Shown here: positions 1-9,519 of the stretch, piece after piece | How the letters are laid out: every line of letters starts with the position of its first letter | How positions within the stretch are numbered: position 1 is the stretch's first letter | NCBI GenBank assembly: GCA_037176905.1 | Contig: JBBBWG010031964.1 | Coordinates: 1-25,537, forward strand | Origin: Azolla pinnata | Taxonomy: Eukaryota; Streptophyta; Polypodiopsida; Salviniales; Salviniaceae | Reading direction: 5' to 3' | Length of the DNA stretch: 25,537 bases | Position numbers and translations under genes: made by a program | Notes under the pieces: generated by a model | What the model saw: the letters and a program-made list of their open reading frames with translations, nothing else | Database searches by the model: none | What the model was told of the DNA's origin: nothing

Positions 1-2073
1 TGGTGTTGGTGATGATACATCACACGAGCATAGATCTGATGCTAAACACCCCATCAATATACACAAGCATCGATATGACAGATGACAGCGCTGGTGATGA
101 TGCATGTACATCCATTTTAACGCTTACTGAAATTAAAAAATGCAGATGCACGTCTAGTTTTGTCGTTGGGTCGATGAATTCCTAATCACTTTGTCACTAA
201 TCGATTCTATTCTCCTCTTATGAATCGCTTCCATCATGTTTATTGCTTCATAATCTTCCTACTTCCTACGGCTGTTACTAGTCGATTCCCTTGTTGCATT
301 CGATTACTAGAAGTTAGTAATAAACCAGAATCTAATTAATTTGTTGTTAATCAATTGATTGGACACTAATTTTGAGCGAGCGATAAAACTAGACGTTGAT
401 ATGCAATTTTTAATTTTTAATAGGCCTTCAAACGTAAGTAATCAATTTGTTAGGCGTTTTTTTTAATTATAAATTTCCCTCTCACTTCTCCATCACATCC
501 TGCCCAAACTAGGATTTGAACCCAAGACCTCTTACTTCAAACACCGCAAGAACCGAAATCCTGATCTGTCTCTGCCACTTTAATGAAGGGTTTCGAAACT
601 CAACCATGACACAACATCAGTACATGATCTGCGATCGAGCCTGCTCAGATAACATGCCTCTCCTCTCTGATTCTACGTAATGATGCTATGGACAGTGAGT
701 TGTAGCTCAATTAGCTCGATCGTTAAGAAGTGTCATTAAGTACATAAATTCAGTTCTACTCGGGAAGAGCGGCATTTTTCAAGACTTGGTCTCCTCTTCT
801 AATTACATCATTAACACCAGGACCATCCAATTGACCATAATAATCAGTCAATCAATCCCCCACAGTTTCACAAACCTAATACAACTCCCTGCTGTCATCA
901 ACACATTTTCACAGATCTAAATACCTTATCTCTAAATAGCTCAAGACAAAAATGCAAAATCAAATGTAAATCTCAATACCCTACAGTTCTGGATGGATTT
1001 GAACCCATGTCCCAAGCCCTTCACATCCTTAGCCTTAAATCACAGCTTCACCTTTTTGGGAAGATCTCCAAGAGGGCTTGTAAAAAACCATATAGCCAGA
1101 TGTGTAAACTGAAATCTCACAGCAATGATTTACTGCAGATGAACACACCAAACCAGAAATCACAACACATAGAAGTAACAAGAGTAATTAAATGGATAAT
1201 GTCTTATTTACCATATGCCACAACGGTTAGTCTATGGATGTACCCACAAATAGAGATACTGAAATGGAATGCTTAAGAGTTTTGACTTGCTGCGATTGTG
1301 GATATCACAACATTCTGATAAACAGGCTTCACAACCCTGTTTAAACGTGGCGGAATAAGCACGAACTTCAAACATATAATCTTCACAACAGACTCATGTA
1401 TGGATGCTGTTTTCAATTCCAATGTCCCTCCCAGAGCAAAGTAATAACACCAGCTACCTAATCAAATACTGCGATGAGAGCCATCTGAAGTGAGCAACAG
1501 AATAGTTACTTTCATGTACTAGTAACCATGTACACATAGATGGGAGCATAAATTAGCCCATGGTGTTTCATTTACATGTTCATTGGCTTTTCTAGAAAAT
1601 GGATGCTGGAGAAGGTTAGGACAATACAGAATCTATCATTTTCCTAAACAAGGACTAACTCATATGAAAAGTAAAGAGTTAAGAAACTCCAGAGGACCAA
1701 TCTAGAATGCAGCAACATCGCAATTTACTGACAAATCAGCTGCATTTCCTTATTGATATCAATAGAAATAATCTGGCAAATACAACAGGAAACTGGCTCC
1801 AAACTTAGAAGATAGACCAAATAGTATTTAAAAGGAAAAACCACAAAATATCCATATACTCTGGAAAATTAACCAGCATACCCATTAATTTTGAGAGTGT
1901 GCTGGATTGCCCATCTGTAGTGGCAAATTTTGCTGTACGGAAGGGTGTCCCACTAAACATTCAAAACTGCAGGGAGCTCTGGTAAATATCCGTTGAATTA
2001 AGGATATTTTGGCTTTTTGCTCATAATCACGAGATTATAATCGTGAACACTATTGTCACATACTTGAGAGGAA
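1..2073. other. Intergenic; 3' flank of LPLAT1, no gene seen
   Basis: This is AT-rich sequence with only short reading frames that show no recognisable domain or coding bias. The 3' untranslated region of the minus-strand acyltransferase gene must lie just below 2074, but I cannot fix its polyadenylation site. Apart from the SINE candidate near 455-600 I see no element. Confidence 0.6.
455..600 (-). mobile_element. Possible tRNA-derived SINE
   Basis: On the minus strand, a B-box-like GGTTCAAATCC (512-522) lies about 43 nt after an A-box-like TGGCAGAGACAG (566-577). This is the order and rough spacing of RNA polymerase III internal promoters. The element would end near an A-rich tail at about 455-465. 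I could not find clear target-site duplications and have no second full copy for comparison. Confidence 0.3.
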
Positions 2074-5000
2074 CTACTTGTCCTTCGCCACCCTTGCAGG
2101 CTTTGCAGGTTTTACTACACTGCCAAGAATAATAGGAGCCAGTGACATTACTGTCCCAATATAATATAAACTTCGATATGACTCCAACGTCTGATGGAAA
2201 TTCAATACCTACACAACACAAATGACCAAAAAAGATACCAACAAAAAATGTGAGACATGTTCGAAGATAGTCTTTGTTATTTCAAAAGTAAACGACAAGA
2301 GGACTAAGGAAGGGAAAGAGCAATACAACAAAACCGATGCAAGCATAATTCAGGACAATCATTGTGTATGAAAAGCTTCCAAGCTGAATAATTTTATCTA
2401 AAAACCATGAACCCCCATGAATTGCTTGCCGCCATCTGTAAATAACTGTAATCAACATAGAAGGATAGTTTGAGAGTAGGCCATCTGTAAATAGCTATAA
2501 TCAACATAGAAGGACAGAGTATATCTTTCTCAAAGACTAGGCCTCGTTATATAGAAGGACTTACCTCTTGACCCTGCAATCATAAAAGCACTGTGTACAA
2601 AAAATAGTATATAGCCAGAATATAAACCCTGCACACAACAAAAGCGCACGCACAGCATAATAGTCAGGATTAGAATGTTACTGAACAGATCGTGTGAGTG
2701 GGTGTGTGGAGAAGTAGAATCATGACTAAAATGTATAATCTCTTGATAATTATTAGAGGTAATGCCTGGACATAAAAGCAAAATAGAATAAAAATATATT
2801 CATTGAAAAGGTAAAGGTCAAATCAATGGACAAATGTATAACATGTTGGGAAACTTACATGCCAGACTGCACTGACAATTTGAGTGATCAATAGTTCAGA
2901 AAGGCCAGGCTTTCTCCCTTTCCGGCCAAGTCTATCATATACATCTGTGACAGGATAAAGGTTTACAAAATTGCACAATAAAGTATATATTTGAAGGGAA
3001 ACTCGGAAAACTCTATTTACTCCTCAGATGCTCATTCAGCTCAGCGAGCAGTTACATGATCACTTATGTTGATTCAACTCCCATATCAAAATTAGAGGCT
3101 CTCCCTCCCTAATAAGGTCATTCAACTCGGAGTATTTGAGAAAATCATAGAAAACCCTGGAAAACAACTTAGCTTTTTACAAAACGAATATGCCATTAAA
3201 TACAATGAGACCATACGTTTGATTAGCAAGGATACAAAGTCGAAGCCATGTGCTGACATGAATATTCCAAACAAGAGGCAAAACTGCACTGCTTTCGGCT
3301 AATTCTACTCCAATAATATCAACATTCTTTGCACGGTCCCACTTAGGTTTCCGTGGATGGGATTCCGACCATCCACTGAAACCAAATCCTGATATAATCA
3401 CAGAAACTTCAGCTAGTGACCATATAAAATAATACTTCCAGCGGACTGTAAATCCAGCCAAACACTGATAGCCTAGACGTCTCCAGAATCCCCAACTCTG
3501 ATATTCAGGTTCAAATATCCTAGATACGGAAAAACGAGGAGTTAGATAGGTGTAGAGCCCCATGCTCAGAAGCGCCTGTAAAAACGCCCTCAAAGCACCA
3601 CCATACGGTGATGGCAACTGTTTTTCACTCCATATCTGCAAACAAAATTAACAATCTAAGAGAGCAATTGGATTGGATTGATTAACAGGACAGTAAAAAT
3701 CAGCAAAAGCCAAACTTCCACCTTATGCCACTGAATGTCAATACATGTTACTGCTACTTACCCTTGGAAACTCTATGCACTATTTGAGCAATTATATGGT
3801 CAATTTATCCCACTTCTTCCATTAATACCTGTATGCTGTATTATTTAAGAAATTGAATGTTTGATTCATCTACTTTTGTCCCTCCCATGGATAGATAAGA
3901 AGAGACATTTGATGAAAGAAAGAAAAGATTGGGATGTTTTGGCCTTTTTTACGTGATAAAAACTTCCAGTTACTTTGTTTTTATTATTCAATTACCCCTT
4001 TGTCAGCTGTCCAATCAAGATAATCTTGTAACTCATACACTGGACCTGCTAAGTGGGTGCCACAACAGACACAGAACCCAGCATACTCTATGAATGAAGG
4101 GAGGTGTAAAATCCTATATTTCTTCTGGGAGGGCCGCAGCTTCTCTTCCTTCAATAAACCATCTTGATAATTCATTGCAGCAGAAATGACTTTGAGAGTC
4201 AAAACCATGAGAGCACCTACAGAGATAAATGCTGCACTTCAGGAACCAGCATTGATAAATGGAACGTCAATATATAAACGGAAACAAACATTAAAAAGAA
4301 TCAAATGCATCATCAAGCCAAAGTGAAAGTTCTTTTTTAACGGCTATGTAAGGTTATAGTTGCAAATCCAACTGGAGAAATCCAAGTCACCAGCAGGTAA
4401 CCTTCATTTGAATAGGAACAGCAGCACCCCAGCATAGCAGGAGAAGCTCAAAAACATCGCATGCCCTCATAAGCTGTTTCTTACCTTGACATACGCACCA
4501 CTAATGATGGGCATGCTTGATCATGGAACCCCCTTTCATACGATGAAAGAAATTTCTATTGCTTAACTAAAATGAACAATGCTTCAAAGTTATCAAACCC
4601 TTGTGTACATGTTGGAAAACTCCACTCCTCATTTATTACGTAAAATAGAGTCTAAAAATATCTCGATATGTTTGTACATGGCAAAATCTATATGTAAACT
4701 TAAGTCGATAGACTTCCATGGAGTAAATGCGTGTAATCATGTAGAGTGTTGAACACAAAAATGTTCATGTGCAGTGTTATGTGCATGTTTATTTGTACGA
4801 TACACAAAGCATATCAGAAAAATGGCATGGAGCTAAGTAGTCAGTACCAGTGCAATCAATGCCACCATCTTTCCAAGCATCTCCGCTCATGTAGTATACA
4901 TGGCTGCAAAAAGTTGGGGAAAAAAGTATTATCAACAGATCACTATTTCTAGTATGTGGATCAGCCCATAGATTCAAAAGCAATGAGAAAAATGGGAATT

Positions 5001-6540
5001 TGAGTGAGACATGTTGAACTATATATCGGGAATTCTTTGAGGCTATGAAATTTCAGAAATAAAAACGCATAAAATGACATATGAAGATCAAAATAGAATT
5101 TGATTATCCCGAGTGTAGTTCCTTCTCATTATTTCATTCTATACATGCTACTTACTAACACCCTGACGTTTCACTTCTACGAACGAAATCCTGCAAGATT
5201 CAAAACTGACCACCAAGGGACAAACCTTGATTCGAGCATAGGAAGCAACGAAAACACTGATCGACTAGACAACATAGGAAAGGCATAAACTTTTAAAGGG
5301 TTATAAAAGCGGCTCATAAATATGAACAGCATAACAGGATGTAAGCAGAGATGGAAACTGAGAAGAGTTAGCTAGCAACATATGAACGTGAAAATAGGGA
5401 AATACAGACAACTAACATGGATGAACGTATCAGACATAACAACGTCATGAAAAGATAAAAACATTACACAGTATAGAAGCATTTTGAAGACGTGGAAAAG
5501 GTAGAATTGGTGAAGGGAAAAATGCAATAGAAGTGCCTCGAGGAGTGTAAAAACCAGAGAATCTAATCCTATATAGAGATGAAAAACTGTACACACGCAA
5601 CTCAAAAAACGAGAGAATTTAAGGCACGAAAGGATGGAGAAGATAGTAATCGAGGATAAAATGAAAAAAGACGGAAGGAAAGGTATACTTAGAAACACAT
5701 CAGAAAGGTGGAAGAAAGGGGACGACAAATTTCAAGGAAACGCATGCATGAGAGTACATATGGTGCGCAAGGAGACGAAGTGAGGAAGATTCTGAGAAAG
5801 GAGCATGCGAAGTAATGATCACTAGGAAAGGCATTACACAACAGTACATACGGTGTTATAGAAGACGAAGAGAGGAAGATAGATGATTCTCTGAGAAAGG
5901 AGCACGGGAAGAAATCTTTCCTTTTCTCTTCTGCATGCATCCAAACAAAGAAGAAGAAACGGGGAATCTAAACGGGATGAAGAACAGGAGATTGGAGTAC
6001 AAGGAATTTACGCAGGAGAAGAAGAAGAAACGGGGTATCTAAACGGGATGAAGAACAGGAGATTGGAGTACAAAGAATTTACGCAGGAACAGATGGAAAC
6101 GCCGTTGTTGTAAAACGGATGAACAAAGAACCGAGAGGAAGCAGCAGCATTGCAGCGACGGAAGAATCGAAGGAGACAGCCACAGATAGAGAGAGAGCGA
6201 GCGAGCGCGAGAGAGAGAGAGACGAGTAAAAGCAGAAGTACCAGCAGATGAGGAGAGCGAAAGCGGCGACGAAGGTGATGACGCCGCAGTATCTGCGGGA
6301 GAGGGCCATGCTTCCATAGCCGATGAGCATGGGGGGGATGAAGTGGAGGACGGAGAGGGGGCCGAAGGCGAGGACGGAGAGGAGGCAGCCGCTGAGGGCG
6401 GCGTAGTAGTGGCGCAGCGAGAAGCGGCGGGGGAGGAGGCGGCAGAGGAAGCTGCAGGGGATGGTGCCGGCGAAGGCGAGCAGGAACTGGAAGACGGGAG
6501 CAGAGACGCCGAGGACGGAGGCGAGGTCCGCCATAGCCAT
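2074..6540 (-). CDS. LPLAT1: Lysophospholipid acyltransferase, MBOAT family (LPLAT1/LPCAT-like), 8 exons
   Basis: Seen: eight minus-strand exons at 6540-6242, 4903-4848, 4216-3996, 3635-3236, 2944-2859, 2628-2565, 2445-2327 and 2208-2074 (TAG stop) join through GT-AG introns into 1380 nt, or 459 residues, in one frame. Family: colinear with plant LPLAT1/LPCAT (Arabidopsis protein about 462 residues). These ER membrane enzymes re-acylate lysophosphatidylcholine and other lysophospholipids from acyl-CoA, which exchanges fatty acids between phosphatidylcholine and the acyl-CoA pool. Recognisable blocks include YYMSGDAWKDGGID (exon 2), MVLTLKVISAAMNYQDG (exon 3), PKWDRAKNVDI and VWNIHVSTWLR (exon 4) and VSAVWHGLYSGY across exons 5-6. 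The MBOAT catalytic His is about residue 354, the last codon of exon 5, and the conserved Asn about residue 316. Hydrophobic segments run throughout; the tail is short and basic. The ATG at 6540 lies in an AGCCATGGC context, with a second in-frame ATG two codons later. Introns are 1338, 631, 360, 291, 230, 119 and 118 nt. The gene looks intact. Confidence 0.95.
2431..2515 (-). repeat. 49-bp tandem duplication covering the LPLAT1 exon 7 acceptor
   Basis: The block around the exon 7 acceptor (intron end GATTACAG, exon start TTATTTACAGATGG) is repeated 49 bp further upstream in the transcript as GATTATAG then CTATTTACAGATGG. Shared flanks include TTCTATGTTGAT. The downstream copy maintains the conserved frame (VIYRWRQAI), so it is taken as the real acceptor. 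Confidence 0.8.
5946..6087. repeat. 71-bp tandem duplication in LPLAT1 intron 1
   Basis: The segment containing AACGGGATGAAGAACAGGAG occurs twice in tandem, with copies at about 5946-6016 and 6017-6087 (period 71) and only a few mismatches. A looser duplication of about 90 bp lies just upstream (5755-5815 versus 5842-5912), sharing GTACATAYGGTG and TCTGAGAAAGGAGCA. Both are inside intron 1 of the acyltransferase gene, which is strongly purine-rich on the plus strand from about 5370 to 6240. Confidence 0.85.
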
Positions 6541-6647
6541 GGCTCTCGTCGTCGTCTTCTTCTTCTTCTTCTTCTTCTTCTTCTTCTTCTTCCTTCTTTC
6601 TTCTTCTTCTTCTTCTTCTTCTTCTTCTGCGTTTCTCGTTCTCTCAT
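6541..6647 (-). promoter_or_regulatory. GAA-rich leader with overlapping poly-Lys/poly-Arg upstream ORF
   Basis: Immediately upstream of the LPLAT1 ATG, the coding strand is an interrupted GAA tract (plus-strand CTT at about 6554-6628). An out-of-frame ATG at 6647 opens an upstream ORF that begins MRERETQ and then encodes about ten Lys and about fourteen Arg. It runs over the main start in another frame. If exon 1 is spliced as modelled, this frame meets a TGA a few codons into exon 2, giving about 140 codons. It matters only if transcription starts upstream of 6647, which the sequence cannot show. Confidence 0.45.
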
Positions 6648-6840
6648 TTCAATTTCATTTCAATCTCAATTCAATTTCAATTTCAATTTCAATTTCAATT
6701 TCAATTCCAATTTCAATTCCAATTCCAATCACATCTCAAATCTCAATTTCAATCTCATTTCAATTCCAATTCCAATTTCAATTCCAATTGCAATTCCAAT
6801 TCCAATTGCAATTCCAATTCCAATTCCAATTCCAATCTCG
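6554..6840. repeat. CTT microsatellite followed by TTTCAA/TTCCAA hexamer array
   Basis: Plus strand: an interrupted CTT run (6554-6628) is followed by an almost continuous array of TTTCAA and TTCCAA units (about 6650-6840). Beyond it, to about 7010, the repeat decays into TCTCGTTTCCA-type variants. Together they form about 450 bp of simple repeat directly upstream of the minus-strand LPLAT1 gene. Long reading frames on both strands here translate only to low-complexity Ser/Phe/Ile/Asn or Glu/Leu strings and are not genes. Confidence 0.9.
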
Positions 6841-8668
6841 TTTCCATCTCATTCCAAAATCTCATTCCCAAATCTCGTTTCCATCTCATCTCGATCTCGT
6901 TTCCATCGCGTTTCGATCTCGTTTCGATCTCAGTTTTGGTCTCGGTTTCGGTCTCGGTTTCCACCTCGTTTTTGGAATCCGGCGTTTCGATTTCGCGTGT
7001 CATTTTCGTCTCGTCTCGACTCCATCTTCTGCTGCTTCGATTTTTTTTCTCTCCTGGTATTTTTTTTTGGCCCCTGTCTTATTTTAAGTATTGGATGATT
7101 GTGGTTTGTAATCGTCGTCGTACTCTGATCGATGAACGGATGCACAAACATTATTGTGCGATTTTGTCTCATGGGTCATATTGGCCTAAGTACATGTGAA
7201 TTTATCTTTCTTCATTCTTTCCTTTCTTCCTTCTCCTTCTTCTTCTTCTTCTTTAGATCTGACCTGACCTAACTACACCAGACACAGGCAGATAGACCCC
7301 ATTAATTCGTCGGTAAAATTCGGAGGACACGGATGGAAGAAGAGATTGGCTGCAGAGACACCATCAATTGATCGATCGGAGTAAAAAAAAAACACAAAAG
7401 AAAAAAACTTTCGAGCACGACAATTCCATGTCGAATTGCTGAAAGAAAGGAAAGGAAAAGAAGACAAATTTATAAAAAAAAAACACACATTCGATCTCGG
7501 CTCCTTCCTTTCCTTTCATTTTCTAGGCATTCTTCTGCCAGCGCCATCTGGCAGCGTTTAAGAAGAAAAAGAAAAGGGAGCCAACTGAAGACAGTGAACC
7601 TGTTGGTTTTAACTCATGTTTTTCCTTTGTTGCTGCTTCTGCTTCCGCTTCTGCTTCTGCTTCTTTTCTAGCACATGCTCATTCTCGACGTCTCTGACTC
7701 TGCTCGAAGATGTTCTTTCTGCCTTTGTCGGTCAGGGCTCTGATCCGATACTGGAGCCTGTAGTTTGGGACCTCCTTTTATCCTGCTCTTTTGTGTTTTC
7801 TGCCACACGCTTCCTCTTCTTTTTCTACTTCTTTCGCATTTCTGCCCAGGCTCGCAGATCACATGTCATGAGTGAGGCTTACAGATCCGGAAGACGAGAT
7901 CCAGCTAGCTGTTGGGACATTGAACGAGAACACTTGCAGTTGCCGCCACTCGGACCAAGCTTCAAGGCCATGGATCTTACTGAGCTAGCTTTCAGCCTTG
8001 GGTTCGACACAGATAAACAGCACCAAAAAACAGTCTTATTCCAAGCGCACCGCAATGAGATAGTGCATAAAGCCGTATCTTTATGAGTGGCACTCGAACA
8101 CTGTTCGAGTTTTATCATTGTCGAGGATTAAACACATCAACTCTTCGAAGCACGCATGTTTTGCATTCAACGCTCTCTAGCCTTTTGTTAATTAATTGAC
8201 CCTAAGGTCTTCTTATGACTTGCTGAGGATCGAAGACTTTTGGGGGCCAATATAGCTGCAAAGCAAAGCCCGTCATTCGATTAGAACTAATGGTGTAATT
8301 GATCTGGTTTATAGATTCCACTGCTCCCCTCAGAAAAAGCTGATCTGGTTGATGTATAACACAATGAACTAGATAGAATTACATATACATAACCTGATCT
8401 GACTTGTTTTAAAGCTTTATGAAAAGTTATCCAATCTCATGCTCACACACTCGTTTACACGCCTATGTTATTTAAGATAATCTCTTCGTAACAATTAGTA
8501 ACTCGACGTAAGCAAATAACGTATTAGTTTAATCTGTAACCATCTTAGAATGAAATGCTCGGTGAGAATTAAGCTTACAACCTCACAACAACAAGACATA
8601 ATCCTCAACTATATCAATAAATATGCACTTGCATATATGATATTTGTGGACCTAAGGATCTTGAATCC

Positions 8669-8793
8669 TGTTGTAGTGACATTTATAAAAATTTAGAAGA
8701 TTCTAGAACATTTGTTACGTCATGAAGATTTTGGAATATTTAGAGTATTTCGAAATATTCTTGCTAAGCGTATTTTGGCCCACACTATAAATA
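8669..8793 (+). promoter_or_regulatory. Promoter-like block: heat-shock element, ACGTCA motif, TATA box
   Basis: A perfect three-unit heat-shock element GAAGATTCTAGAA (8696-8708) is followed by TTACGTCA (8715-8722) and, about 80 bp further on, TATAAATA (8786-8793). This matches known plant stress promoters and also resembles the LTR of heat-responsive Copia retrotransposons. It lies about 730 bp upstream of the DUF212 start codon, so either a long or intron-containing leader or an unrelated solo LTR is possible. I found no convincing 5-bp target duplication. Confidence 0.4.
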
Positions 8794-9365
8794 CTTGTAA
8801 TTTCCTTGATTTATATCGAGTGATTCAACGCTAATCATTGGCACATCAATCTAATAATCTCGTTTTATCTTTCTTTTTTTATCTCAATCTATATTATCCT
8901 GTATTACTCCGTAGCTTCATACGTCACCATCAGTCGATTTCTTCGCTTTAATAAACCGAGGTTCACTTCATTGCATTATGATTCGTGGAATTTGCTGTTG
9001 ACTGAGGTACATACCATCACGAAAATACAAATGGCGATAAAACGATGCAAGAGCACGAATTTGGGACAAAAGCAATCAAACGATAACCACCCACGCAGTG
9101 CACGATGTGATGATGTTTCCTTCACGTACAATCTCAAAACAAGTTTGCAGCGTTGCAGCAGTAAACGGAATCGTCAGCTCGAGCTTCCAATCGAAACCAT
9201 GGCACAAAAATCGTACTACGCGCATCTCGATCCATTTTGCTACATACACTCTCATGTCAATCCTTGTCTCTTTGGTAACACAAAGATCATTTGCTTTGGA
9301 AAATTTTCTCTACTATCTTCTTATTTTGTGACTCAAAATTTGGGTCAAAATGTGGAGATTTTGAA

Positions 9366-9501
9366 AGAAGAAGAAGAAGAAGAAGAAGAAGAAGAAGAGG
9401 AAGAACAAAAACAGGGGAAGAAAGACAGAAGCAGTCAGAAGAGGAAGGAACAGGGGAGAGGAGATTAAGAAGGGAAGGAAGGAAGGAAGGAAGGAAGGAA
9501 A
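9366..9501 (+). repeat. GAA and GGAA microsatellites in the DUF212 leader
   Basis: There is a GAA run at 9366-9398 and a GGAA run at about 9472-9501, ending 18 bp before the ATG at 9520. Both are purine-rich on the coding strand, as in the LPLAT1 leader. Confidence 0.9.
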
Positions 9502-9519
9502 GCAGTGGCATTCGTCTTC

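Larger units (their letters stand above)
6841..9519. other. Spacer between divergent LPLAT1 and DUF212 genes
   Basis: This region contains the decayed end of the hexamer array, AT-rich DNA, and an unrecognised 156-codon frame at 7616-8086 (plus). That frame begins in a Cys/Phe-rich microsatellite-like stretch and looks fortuitous. A promoter-like block lies at 8669-8793. The GAA and GGAA runs before 9520 belong to the leader of the DUF212 gene. Confidence 0.6.

Noticed and set aside
990..1030. B-box-like GGATTTGAACC as part of a tRNA or SINE
   Set aside because: No convincing A box, cloverleaf or tail; the motif alone is too short.
6343..7098. Long overlapping plus-strand frames (up to 251 codons) opposite LPLAT1 exon 1 and through the hexamer array
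   Set aside because: They are translations of simple repeats and the antisense of a confirmed exon; no protein-like content.
7616..8086. 156-codon plus-strand frame
   Set aside because: It begins in a Cys/Phe repeat-like stretch, shows no domain, has no plausible partner exons and its antisense is also open. Mentioned only in the spacer entry.
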